From contig NZ_QUAK01000120.1 of assembly GCF_003429565.1 (NCBI RefSeq), positions 1-64,000 of the forward strand: a stretch of 64,000 nt of DNA, written 5' to 3'. The translations under genes and the position numbers were made by a program. How positions within the stretch are numbered: the stretch's first letter is position 1; every line of letters starts with the position of its first letter. This document shows positions 17,577-25,417 of this stretch, in pieces. Below the pieces are notes generated by a model. It searched no databases, was not told the origin of the DNA, and was given only the letters and a program-made list of their open reading frames with translations. This stretch comes from Streptomyces triticagri (GTDB taxonomy: Bacteria; Actinomycetota; Actinomycetes; Streptomycetales; Streptomycetaceae).

Positions 17577-18539
17577 TCACCCCGCCGGCACCGCGCGTCC
17601 CGGCACCCCGCTGCCGCCCGCACCCTGCCGGTACGCGCTCGGGCTCTCACCCCGGAGCCGCTTGAACGCCGCGCTGAAGCCGAACGCGTCGGCGTAACCG
17701 ACTCGCCGCGCCACGGCCGCCACCGTCAGTTCCGGGCGGGTCAGGAGATCGGCGGCCAGCGTCATCCGCCACTCGGTCAGATACGCCACGGGGCCGTCAC
17801 CGACCAGTTCCGTGAACCGCTTCGCCAGGGTCGTCCTGGACGCTCCCGCCCGGTTCGCCAGCTCCGCCGTGGTCCACGGATGCGCGGGATCCGCATGGAT
17901 CGCCCGCAGGGCAGGACCCACCACCTCGTCGCCGAGTGCGCCGTACCAGCCGGGCGGTTCGGCCTCCGGACGATCGAACCAGTCCCGCAGCGTGCACACG
18001 AGCAGCCAGTCGAGGAGCCGGTCGAGCACGATCTGGTGGCCCGGCCGCCCACCGCCGATCTGCGCCGCCAGATAGTCCCGCAGCGGAGCGCAGTCCTCCG
18101 TGTCGGGCACCACCACGACCGGCGGCAGCGCACGCAGCAACCGCTGCGGGACCTGCGCGCGTACGTCGTAGGCGGCAGCCAACAGCACGGTGGAGCAGTC
18201 CAGTTCGACGTCCAGGTCCACCGGCTCCGGCGCGTCCTCGCCCCAGTGCACCTCCCGGGCGCCGGTCACCTGCGCATCTCCCGGACGGGGCGCCGGATCG
18301 TCCGTGAAGGAGAACGGCGCCGGCCCTCGGACGATCGCCGCCTCACCGACCGCGATGTGCCGCGGCTCTCCCGTCTCCGGCACGATCCACCCCGCTCCCC
18401 GCAACGGCAGACACAACGTCAGATACGCACCGTCGGTGAACCGCAGCGACCACGGCGCCCACAGCACCGACCGCCCGAACACCGCACCCCTGCCCCGCAC
18501 ACCCTGCAACAGCTCGTCCACCAGGTCCATGCCGCCCAC
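17577..18539 (-). CDS. AraC-family transcriptional regulator with cupin sensor
   Basis: A 320-residue regulator. The N-terminal half (about 10-180) is a cupin-type ligand-binding domain of the AraC_binding/Cupin_6 group, beginning LVDELLQGVRGRGAVF. The C-terminal half has two helix-turn-helix motifs: WTTAELANRAGASRTTLAKR and VAAVARRVGYADAFGFSAAF, followed by the family tail RGESPSAYR. It is divergent from the second NmrA gene and convergent with the first, so it probably controls one or both oxidoreductases. The regulated promoter should lie in 18540-18644. Confidence 0.88.
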   Translation of the reverse strand: MGGMDLVDELLQGVRGRGAVFGRSVLWAPWSLRFTDGAYLTLCLPLRGAGWIVPETGEPRHIAVGEAAIVRGPAPFSFTDDPAPRPGDAQVTGAREVHWGEDAPEPVDLDVELDCSTVLLAAAYDVRAQVPQRLLRALPPVVVVPDTEDCAPLRDYLAAQIGGGRPGHQIVLDRLLDWLLVCTLRDWFDRPEAEPPGWYGALGDEVVGPALRAIHADPAHPWTTAELANRAGASRTTLAKRFTELVGDGPVAYLTEWRMTLAADLLTRPELTVAAVARRVGYADAFGFSAAFKRLRGESPSAYRQGAGGSGVPGRAVPAG

Positions 18540-18644
18540 GATAGGCAGAGCCTCCGACAGTACGGCGCACGTCCCGGACGATCACCCATGCACGGCGGAC
18601 GGACGCCCATGGTCCCGGCGCCGGCCCTCGGATGCACTGGTGCC

Positions 18645-19532
18645 ATGACACCGACCACGCCCACACCCGCCCCCACGCCCACACGCACGACCGGGCAGCG
18701 CGCCTCCTCCGACATCCTCGTCCTCGGAGCCACCGGCAAGACCGGCCGCCGGCTCGTCGCCCGGTTGCGCGACACCGGCGGCGCACGCGTCCGGGCCGCC
18801 TCCCGCTCCGGCGAGACCGCCTTCGACTGGACCCGGCCCGACACCTGGGAGCCGGCGTTCGCCGGCGCCGGTGCCGTGTACCTCGTGGCGCCCGACGACC
18901 CTTCTCCCGTACGGGAGTTCGTGCAGCGCGCGACGGAGTCCGGCGTACGCCGCTTCGTGGCCCTGTCCGGCCATGGCATCGAGAAGGCGGGGCCCGACTT
19001 CGGCCAGGGCATGGTCGCCGGCGAGGAGGCCGTCCGTACCTCCGGCGTCGAGTGGACCGTCCTGCGGCCCAACAACTTCTTCCAGAACTTCGACGAGGAT
19101 CTGTGGCTGCCACCGCTGCGGGCAGGCCGGCTCGCCCTGCCGATCGGGGCGATGCCGGAACCGTTCATCGACGCCGACGACGTGGCGGCGGTTGCGGCGA
19201 AGACACTGACCGAGGACGGTCACGCGGGCCGGGTCTACGAACTGTCCGGCCCGCGCGCCCTCACCTTCGCCGAGGCCACCCGGACCATCGCCGAGGCGGC
19301 CGGCCGGCCCATCCGCTACGAGGAGCTCACGCCCGCCGCCCACCGCGCCGAACTCGTCGCCGAAGGCTGGCCGGAGGCCGCCGCCGATGCGCTCGGCGCC
19401 ATGTTCGCCCTGCACCGGGCGGGCCACACGGCCGAGGTGACCGACGACGTCCACCGGGTGCTCGGCCGCCCGCCCGCCGACCTGGCGCCCTGGGCGCAAC
19501 GCGTCGCGGCACAGGGGACCTGGGCGCCCTGA
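18645..19532 (+). CDS. NmrA-like NAD(P)-binding oxidoreductase, copy 2
   Basis: A 295-residue Rossmann protein that parallels the copy at 16527: DILVLGATGKTGRRLVARL, FDWTRPDTWEPAF, VEWTVLRPNNFFQNF and HRVLGRPPADLAPWAQ all have counterparts there. It lacks a canonical SDR Tyr-x3-Lys. The ATG at 18645 follows 105 bases after the divergent AraC start. It converges on the GH43-like gene with seven bases between stops. The gene arrangement nmrA-araC-nmrA suggests a local duplication around the regulator. Function unknown. Confidence 0.82.
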   Translation: MTPTTPTPAPTPTRTTGQRASSDILVLGATGKTGRRLVARLRDTGGARVRAASRSGETAFDWTRPDTWEPAFAGAGAVYLVAPDDPSPVREFVQRATESGVRRFVALSGHGIEKAGPDFGQGMVAGEEAVRTSGVEWTVLRPNNFFQNFDEDLWLPPLRAGRLALPIGAMPEPFIDADDVAAVAAKTLTEDGHAGRVYELSGPRALTFAEATRTIAEAAGRPIRYEELTPAAHRAELVAEGWPEAAADALGAMFALHRAGHTAEVTDDVHRVLGRPPADLAPWAQRVAAQGTWAP

Positions 19533-19539
19533 CCGGGTC

Positions 19540-20481
19540 TCACTTCCACGTCAGGACGGGGCCCGAGGCGGTGAGCGTGACGGGGGTGGCCGCGATCCGC
19601 CAGCTGCGGCCGTTGTCGTCGTTGCCCTGGAAGAAGAGATAGCGGTCGCCGTTGTGGACGAGCGTGCCGGGGTGGCCGCTCTCCGAGGAGTTCCAGGTGC
19701 CCGGTGCGCCGTTGGGGAGGAGGGGCTCGGTGCTGCCGCGCTCCCAGGTGGCGCCGTCGGTGCTGGTGGCCCAGCCGATCTGCTGCGGGGCGTTGTTGTA
19801 GGCGCCGGCGTAGAACATGCCGAAGCGTTCGCCGTCCCAGGTCAGGGCGGGTGCCTCGATGCAGTCCTGCTCCCAGGGCAGCTCGGGTCGCAGCGCCGGC
19901 CCGTCCGGCGTCAGATGGGTCCATGCCTCGGGGCCGAACCCGCTGTCGGCCGCGGCGGTCGCGGTGCCGACCATCTGCACCCGCATGTCCGGGTCGCGCG
20001 TCGCGTACGCGAGCAGCAGCCGGTCCCCGTACAGCACCGCGTCCGCGTCGATGGCCCGCCCGCAGGACCAGGCGAGCGGGGCCCGCAGCACGGGATTGCC
20101 CGGATGCGGGGCGAAGTCGATTCCGTCCGCGCTGCTCGCATGGCAGATCGCGTCGCGGCTGCCGGTGCCGTACGTCTGGAAGAAGAGGTGCACACGGTCC
20201 CCGATGACGACGGCGCCGGGCGCCGCGGCCCCGGCGGCGTCGTACTCCCCGAAGGCGCCGAGCACCCGGACAAGTGACCAGTCGACCAGGTCGTCGCTCT
20301 CGGCCACGCCGATGCTCCAGCGTTCGCCCTCGCCCGCCGAGCGGCCCGGCGGCAGTGTGAGGTAGAGCAGAAAGCGGCCCCCGAACCGTACGACCGAGGG
20401 ATCCTTGGCGAAGGACCGGCCGTCCGGTCCTGGGGCGCCCCACGGCTGTCCCAGGGTGTGAATCTGCTGCTGCGTCACCAT
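19540..20481 (-). CDS. Cytoplasmic GH43/GH32-like five-bladed beta-propeller glycosidase
   Basis: A 313-residue protein without signal peptide. It has the repeated WSIGVAESDDLVDW-like blade motif and FAKDPSVVRFGGRFLLYL, in which the Asp-Pro pair resembles the catalytic-base region of GH43/GH32 enzymes. EQDCIEAPALTWDGERFGMF carries the likely acid glutamate. The exact family (GH43, GH32, GH130 or a close relative) cannot be fixed by eye. ATG at 20481 lies five bases after the stop of the substrate-binding-protein gene, so it is the last gene of the ABC importer operon and presumably cleaves the imported oligosaccharide. Confidence 0.7.
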   Translation of the reverse strand: MVTQQQIHTLGQPWGAPGPDGRSFAKDPSVVRFGGRFLLYLTLPPGRSAGEGERWSIGVAESDDLVDWSLVRVLGAFGEYDAAGAAAPGAVVIGDRVHLFFQTYGTGSRDAICHASSADGIDFAPHPGNPVLRAPLAWSCGRAIDADAVLYGDRLLLAYATRDPDMRVQMVGTATAAADSGFGPEAWTHLTPDGPALRPELPWEQDCIEAPALTWDGERFGMFYAGAYNNAPQQIGWATSTDGATWERGSTEPLLPNGAPGTWNSSESGHPGTLVHNGDRYLFFQGNDDNGRSWRIAATPVTLTASGPVLTWK

Positions 20482-20486
20482 CGTTG

Positions 20487-22100
20487 TCAGCCCGCCTTGA
20501 CCTCGAGTGCCTGCTCGTACTCCGCGCGCATCGCATCGCCGCCGCGCCGCCGCCACCGCCGGACCGTCTCGGGCCAGGCGCTCACCTTGGCCCGGCCGAG
20601 CAGGACGTCGTTGGTGGTGTCGTCGATGAACTTCCCCAGGAGTTCGCCCTTCTTGGAGGAGGTGGGTGAGTACAGTCCGTGGACCGGCCCGGGCTTCATG
20701 CCGGGCGTCACCGCCTTCAGGTTGCGGTACATCTCCTTGGTGCCGTCCGGGAATCCCGGCAGGTAGAGGGGCTTGGGGGATTCGGTGAGGTACTGGATCG
20801 GGAAGTCGCCGAGGCCGGTCTCGCTGTTGCCGACGGCGGTCATCCGCGGATCGCCGTCCTTGACCGTGTGGTGGATGCCCTCGATGCCGTACTTGCGGAA
20901 GGTGTACTCGTCCGTGCCGATCGGTGCCGAGCACCAGTTGAGGAAGTCGAGCAGCATCTCGATGCGCTCGGGTGCGGCGCGGCTGACGCCCGTGATGGCG
21001 TTGTTGGGGTTGAGGTACCAGGGTTTGGCGGGTGCCCCGTCGGGGCCGGGCACGATCGGCAGGCCGATCTCGAAGTCACCCTTGGCCTGTTGGTACAGGC
21101 CGGCGAGGGCCGAGTAGGTGTCCTGCATCATCGACACCGCGCCGGACTGGAACCAGGCCTTGCCGTTGTAGGAGGTGATGCCGTCCGGGTGGGCCAGCTT
21201 CTCCCTGACCATGCGCCGGCTGATGTCCAGGACCTCGAGCCATTCCTCCGTCTCCTTGAAGTACGTGAGCTTCCCGCCGTGCTCCGCCCAGTCGTTGGAG
21301 ATGCCCATCATCGTGCAGAGAATGCTGGTGGGAACGGAGGCGAAGGCCCAGCGGTTGTTCCGGTCGTCGGACATGCTCCGGGCGACGGACATCAGCTCGT
21401 CCACAGTGGAGAACTCGGGGTCCACCCCGCGCTCACGGAACAGGTCGGCGCGCACCAGGAGCGCGAGCGCCGACAGCGCGCCCCGGGGCACTGGCAGCGC
21501 GAAGATGCGCCCCGAGAACACACAGCCGCGCCACGAATCCGTCGGAATGCTCGCCAGGAAGGGGTACTTGAGGATCGCCCGCCCCGACAGATACGGAGTG
21601 AGGTCCTGCGCCTTCGCCTCGAGCAGCTGCGGCAGATACGGCGTGCGGTCGGGGATGGTCCAGATGTCGCCGAGTGCGTCGCCGGCCACCTGGGTCTGGA
21701 ACTTGTCGGTGTGGTCGGCGTGCGGGGTGATGGTCAGGCCGAGGTTCAGATTCGTACGGGCGTTGAGCTCCTGCCAGTACCGGTTGCGGTCGGGTGGCGG
21801 TGGAATCGGGGTGTTGATGGCCACCGAGCCCTTGACCTCGGAGCCGTCCCCGGGCTTGCGCGAGTACGCCCGCTCGGTGGTCCGCGGATAGCGCAGATAG
21901 GCGTCCGGCACCAAGGGGTTCACCGTGGGGAGGTCCGGCTCGGCGCCCTTCCAGCGGCGGTACACCGGGAGTTCGGCCGGTTTGTTGATGGCGGCGACGT
22001 CCGTGGACCTGGAGACGGTGGAGCAGCCGGTCAGGGCACTGGCCCCGAGCAATGCCCCGCCCACGAAGGTGCGGCGGCTGAGACGGTGCGGCACGGTCAT
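20487..22100 (-). CDS. Extracellular sugar-binding lipoprotein of ABC importer
   Basis: A 537-residue solute-binding protein of the large LipO/CUT1 type. The N-terminus has a twin-arginine motif, SRRTFVGGALL, followed by a lipobox ending LTGC, so it is exported by Tat and lipid-anchored. The mature part has the family features WGLTITPHAD-like N-lobe and WYLNPNNAITGVSRAAPERI in the C-lobe. Its ATG overlaps the stop of the upstream permease gene (ATGA at 22097-22100). It delivers the oligosaccharide to the two permeases encoded upstream. The ATPase is not in the window, as is common where one MsiK-like ATPase serves many importers. Confidence 0.88.
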   Translation of the reverse strand: MTVPHRLSRRTFVGGALLGASALTGCSTVSRSTDVAAINKPAELPVYRRWKGAEPDLPTVNPLVPDAYLRYPRTTERAYSRKPGDGSEVKGSVAINTPIPPPPDRNRYWQELNARTNLNLGLTITPHADHTDKFQTQVAGDALGDIWTIPDRTPYLPQLLEAKAQDLTPYLSGRAILKYPFLASIPTDSWRGCVFSGRIFALPVPRGALSALALLVRADLFRERGVDPEFSTVDELMSVARSMSDDRNNRWAFASVPTSILCTMMGISNDWAEHGGKLTYFKETEEWLEVLDISRRMVREKLAHPDGITSYNGKAWFQSGAVSMMQDTYSALAGLYQQAKGDFEIGLPIVPGPDGAPAKPWYLNPNNAITGVSRAAPERIEMLLDFLNWCSAPIGTDEYTFRKYGIEGIHHTVKDGDPRMTAVGNSETGLGDFPIQYLTESPKPLYLPGFPDGTKEMYRNLKAVTPGMKPGPVHGLYSPTSSKKGELLGKFIDDTTNDVLLGRAKVSAWPETVRRWRRRGGDAMRAEYEQALEVKAG

Positions 22101-23047
22101 CCTTTCACCGCCCCGGTCAGCATGCCCTTGGAGAAGTGGCGCTGCAGGAACGGATAGACGAGAAGGATCGGCACGATGGAGATGACGAGGATCGCCATCT
22201 GGATCGACTCCTGCGGAGGCAGCGCCTCGGCGCTCGCACCCAACTGCGAGCTGCCCAGCTGCGCTTCGTTCACCACGAACGTGCGCAGGACCAGCTGGAG
22301 GGGCCATTTCGCGGTGTCGTTGATGTAGAGGAGGGCGTTGAAGAAGTTGTTCCAGTACCCCACCGCATAGAAGAGCCCGATCACGGCGAGCACCGCACGT
22401 GACAGGGGCAGTACGACCCGCCAGAAGATGCCGAACTCGCCGGCGCCGTCGATGCGGGCGCTGTCGATCAGTTCTCGGGGGATGTTCATGAAGAACGACC
22501 GCAGCACGATCACGTTGAAGCCGCTGACCGCGGTGGGCAGGATCAACGCCCAGAGGGAGTCGAGCAGTCCGAACTGCTTCACCGTGAGATACGTCGGGAT
22601 CAGGCCGGGGGTGAAGAGCAGGGTGAGCAGCACCAGCAGGAGCATCGCCCTGTTGCCCACGGTGCCGGAGCGGCTGAGCGCGTAGGCGAGCATCGTCGAC
22701 AGGGTGAGGCTGACGAAGGTGCCTCCGAGGGTGACCAGACCGCTGACCACGAGGGCCTGGGTGACCACTCCCCCGGCGAACAGCGTGCGGTACGTGGACA
22801 GGTCGAGGGAGGTCGGCCACAGCACGAAGCCGCCGGCCTGGGTGACCTCGTGCGGGTCCGCCACGCTCGTCGCGACGATGCCGACGAAGGGGACGACGAC
22901 GATCGCGCACAGCACGGTCAGGACGACACCCTTCAGGCCGCGTACGGGCAACGACGGTGCGTCCAGGGGGCGTTCACCCCGAGGGGAGCGCCGCGAGGGT
23001 TTCCGGGGCGGGCGGGAGCGCTCCCGCGGATCCGTAAGAGTGGTCAT
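22097..23047 (-). CDS. Carbohydrate ABC transporter permease (LplC/MalG type)
   Basis: A 316-residue membrane protein with six hydrophobic helices. The EAA-type cytoplasmic loop is IPRELIDSARIDGAGEFGIF, with the conserved glycine. The C-terminus RHFSKGMLTGAVKG is characteristic of the LplC subgroup. It overlaps the other permease by four bases and the binding-protein gene by four bases, which fixes the operon order. It forms the membrane channel with the 23044 permease. Confidence 0.9.
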   Translation of the reverse strand: MTTLTDPRERSRPPRKPSRRSPRGERPLDAPSLPVRGLKGVVLTVLCAIVVVPFVGIVATSVADPHEVTQAGGFVLWPTSLDLSTYRTLFAGGVVTQALVVSGLVTLGGTFVSLTLSTMLAYALSRSGTVGNRAMLLLVLLTLLFTPGLIPTYLTVKQFGLLDSLWALILPTAVSGFNVIVLRSFFMNIPRELIDSARIDGAGEFGIFWRVVLPLSRAVLAVIGLFYAVGYWNNFFNALLYINDTAKWPLQLVLRTFVVNEAQLGSSQLGASAEALPPQESIQMAILVISIVPILLVYPFLQRHFSKGMLTGAVKG

Positions 23048-24093
23048 CGCTTCTCGTACACTCCCGACTCACCGAAGACATGGGCGACCTTGTTCGCGCC
23101 GTACACCAGCGCGACTCCGACGAGTCCCTTCACCAGACCGACGGCCGCGGCCACTCCCCACTGCCCGCCGACGATGCCGTTGTTGTAGACGTAGGTGTCG
23201 AGGACTTCGCTCGCCTCCCGGCCGAAGGCCTTCTGCTGGAGCAGGATCTGCTCGAAGCCGACGGTCAGGGAGTCGCCGAGCCGCAGGATCAGTAGCATGA
23301 TGATGATTCCGCGCATGCCCGGCAGGGTGACGTGCCACAGCTGCCGCATCTTCGAGGCCCCGTCGACGCTCGCCGCCTCGTAGAGCGTCGGGCTGATCTG
23401 GGCGAGGACCGCGAGGAAGAGGATGGTGGCCCAGCCGGTGTCCTTCCACATCACCTGGCTGGTGATCACGGCGATGAACGCGTCGGGGTTGCCGAGGATG
23501 TTCACCGTGCCCTGACCGGCCGACCGCAGCGCGTTGTTGAGCATTCCGCCGCCGCCCAGCATCTGCTGGAAGATCGCGACGACGATCACCCAGGAGAGGA
23601 AGTGCGGGAGATACAGGATCGACTGCACGATCTTCTTGAGCCGCTCGGACATCAGGGAGTTGAGCAGCAGTGCGAGCAGGATCGGCGCCGGGAAGACGAA
23701 CACCACCTGCACCAGGGTGATCGTCAGGGTGTTGCCCACGGCGTTCAGGAACTCCTGGTCGCCGTTGAAGATGACCGAGAAGTTGTCGAAGCCGACCCAG
23801 GCGCTGCGGCCCAGCGGGACGAACGGCAGGTACTCCTGGAAGGCGATGAAGTTGCCGAGCAGCGGCAGATAGGCGAAGGCCAGCATCACCCCGAGACCGG
23901 GCAGGGCCATCAGCAGGACGACCCGGTCCCGGACGATCCGCCGCAGCAGTCCTGCCCTGGGCGCGACCGGGATGCCCGGCTTCGCCGGATCGTCGCGGCC
24001 GCGCGCCGGCCCGTCCCGCCCGGTCCGCGGGAGCGGCACGGGGTCCGCGCCGGCCGGACGGCCGACGCCGCGACGACGTACTCCAGAGCTCAT
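23044..24093 (-). CDS. Carbohydrate ABC transporter permease (LplB/MalF type)
   Basis: A 349-residue permease, first gene of the importer operon. The body begins RDRVVLLMALPGLGVMLAFA and the EAA loop is ISPTLYEAASVDGASKMRQL. Six transmembrane segments are visible. The ATG at 24093 is favoured over 24147 because a GGAAGCGAG ribosome site precedes it and the extra residues are not conserved. The promoter region just upstream (24149-24190) holds three copies of a 12-bp repeat that looks like a LacI-family operator. Confidence 0.9.
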   Translation of the reverse strand: MSSGVRRRGVGRPAGADPVPLPRTGRDGPARGRDDPAKPGIPVAPRAGLLRRIVRDRVVLLMALPGLGVMLAFAYLPLLGNFIAFQEYLPFVPLGRSAWVGFDNFSVIFNGDQEFLNAVGNTLTITLVQVVFVFPAPILLALLLNSLMSERLKKIVQSILYLPHFLSWVIVVAIFQQMLGGGGMLNNALRSAGQGTVNILGNPDAFIAVITSQVMWKDTGWATILFLAVLAQISPTLYEAASVDGASKMRQLWHVTLPGMRGIIIMLLILRLGDSLTVGFEQILLQQKAFGREASEVLDTYVYNNGIVGGQWGVAAAVGLVKGLVGVALVYGANKVAHVFGESGVYEKR

Positions 24094-24148
24094 GGGTGTC
24101 TCGCTTCCGAGATGGCACGGGGATGACACGGGGATGGCACGACGCACT

Positions 24149-24190
24149 CATGTGAACGTTCATGTGAACGACCATGTGAACGTTCACTTG
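24149..24190. promoter_or_regulatory. LacI-type operator array upstream of the ABC importer operon
   Basis: CATGTGAACG starts at 24149, 24161 and 24173, an exact 12-bp period. The outer copies extend to the palindromes TGAACGTTCA and GTGAACGTTCAC, with the central CG step typical of LacI/GalR operators. A similar GTGAACGATCAC lies before the mannosidase gene at 28531-28542. The LacI regulator at 28711 is the obvious candidate protein. A further palindrome AAGCGCTT lies at 24205-24212. Confidence 0.75.
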
Positions 24191-24285
24191 AGCGCAGAAG
24201 GTACAAGCGCTTTCTCCGGGGGTCCAGATGTGCGACGCCGCGGTCCTGCTTGCCGGTTCAGGCGTCGATCACGGCCTGCGCGGTG

Positions 24286-25230
24286 TCACCACGGCAAGCC
24301 ATTGAGGTGAGTCGCGGCACGCTCGTGGTCCCAGGCGCCGTCGGCGACGACGACGCGATAGCGGTACGCGAAGGACTCCCCCGCCGGCAGTTCGAACTCC
24401 TCGAAGAACGCCCAGGAGAACGCGACCGACGGAATGGGCGTCGACCGCACGAACCAGTGCGAGGCGTGCACGGCGTCCGGCCCGAGATTCTCGGGCGCGT
24501 GCGCGAACAGGAGCGTGGAGTGGGCGTCGACGTCATCGTGCTCCGCGGTGAAGCCGACCCAATCCGCTTCGGTGGCCGCGGCGCCCATCGTCTCCTCGTC
24601 GGTGGCCGGTCCGGCGGGCGTCAGGACCTGCCCGCCGGTGAAGTCGCGCGGACCGCGCCACTGCAGACCGGTGTAGCCGGCCATCTCGCGCCCTGCGGTG
24701 GTTGGGGAGCCGAAGCGCAACGGGCCTGCGTCGGCACGGGTGTTGGTGAGATGGATGGACCAGTCGACGGCGTAGGCGCCGGCGTCCGGGTCGACGGAGT
24801 GCACCGTGATGCCGCGCCGCTCCCGCGCCCATTCGGCGCCGCCGTTCTCCACCCAGGTGAGGTGGGAGGCGAGCACCACCCGCTCGCCGGTGGCCTGCAC
24901 CGCGTCGAATCCGTCGTGCCGCATGGCGCCGACCCGCTCGGGCAGCCGCTGATAGCCCTGCTCGGGACCGAGGTAGCTGACCCCGCCCCAGAAGTTCTGG
25001 CCGGACAGATGGCTCGCGGTCATCTGCAGGCCCTTGTGCCAGCGGTGGTCGTTCGGCCGGTAGCCGGAGGCCAGGCGGCCGGCGAGGGTGCGCAGCGGGT
25101 GGATGTACGGCTTGCGTGCCTCGTACGGGTCGGGGTCGGGGCGGTAGACGTAGGAGAGGATCTCGGTGTCGCCGGCCCGGACGGTGAGCCGGTCGCCGAC
25201 GGTGTGGACGATGCTGAGCGGGGTGGTCAC
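24286..25230 (-). CDS. PmoA-like (DUF6807) family protein
   Basis: A 314-residue protein of the family named after methane-oxygenase PmoA but unrelated to particulate methane mono-oxygenase in role. Motifs include YRPDPDPYEARKPYIHPLRT, NDHRWHKGLQMTAS and NFWGGVSYLGPEQGY, which are diagnostic of the actinobacterial family. No signal peptide. The GTG start at 25230 has GAGGAG upstream. It lies between the mannosidase and the importer on the same strand. Such genes commonly accompany sugar ABC systems and LacI regulators; the reaction is not known. Confidence 0.75.
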   Translation of the reverse strand: MTTPLSIVHTVGDRLTVRAGDTEILSYVYRPDPDPYEARKPYIHPLRTLAGRLASGYRPNDHRWHKGLQMTASHLSGQNFWGGVSYLGPEQGYQRLPERVGAMRHDGFDAVQATGERVVLASHLTWVENGGAEWARERRGITVHSVDPDAGAYAVDWSIHLTNTRADAGPLRFGSPTTAGREMAGYTGLQWRGPRDFTGGQVLTPAGPATDEETMGAAATEADWVGFTAEHDDVDAHSTLLFAHAPENLGPDAVHASHWFVRSTPIPSVAFSWAFFEEFELPAGESFAYRYRVVVADGAWDHERAATHLNGLPW

Positions 25231-25319
25231 TGCTGCTCCTCGGTGGCTCGGCGCGCATGGGGCGCCCGGAGTCTGGGTGGTCGCCGTGCGTGGACACGGC
25301 GCACGGGATGGCTTGGCCC

Positions 25320-25355
25320 GGCCGGCGTTCACCGGATTGCCGGTGAACGCCGGCC
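25320..25355. terminator. 16-bp stem terminator after the alpha-mannosidase gene
   Basis: GGCCGGCGTTCACCGG at 25320-25335 pairs perfectly with 25340-25355 around a four-base ATTG loop. It lies 63 bases past the GH38 stop on the leftward strand and separates that gene from the PmoA-like gene. Confidence 0.8.
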
Positions 25356-25417
25356 AGCGCCTGACACGGCACCGGTTCAGGGCGGCGGGCGGATTCGAGC
25401 GCGCGGCCGGCCTCGGC

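Noticed and set aside
24149..24190. Rex operators before the ABC importer operon
   Set aside because: The TGTGAA and TTCA halves have a two-base spacer, not four, and repeat at 12 bp; a LacI regulator lies in the same locus.
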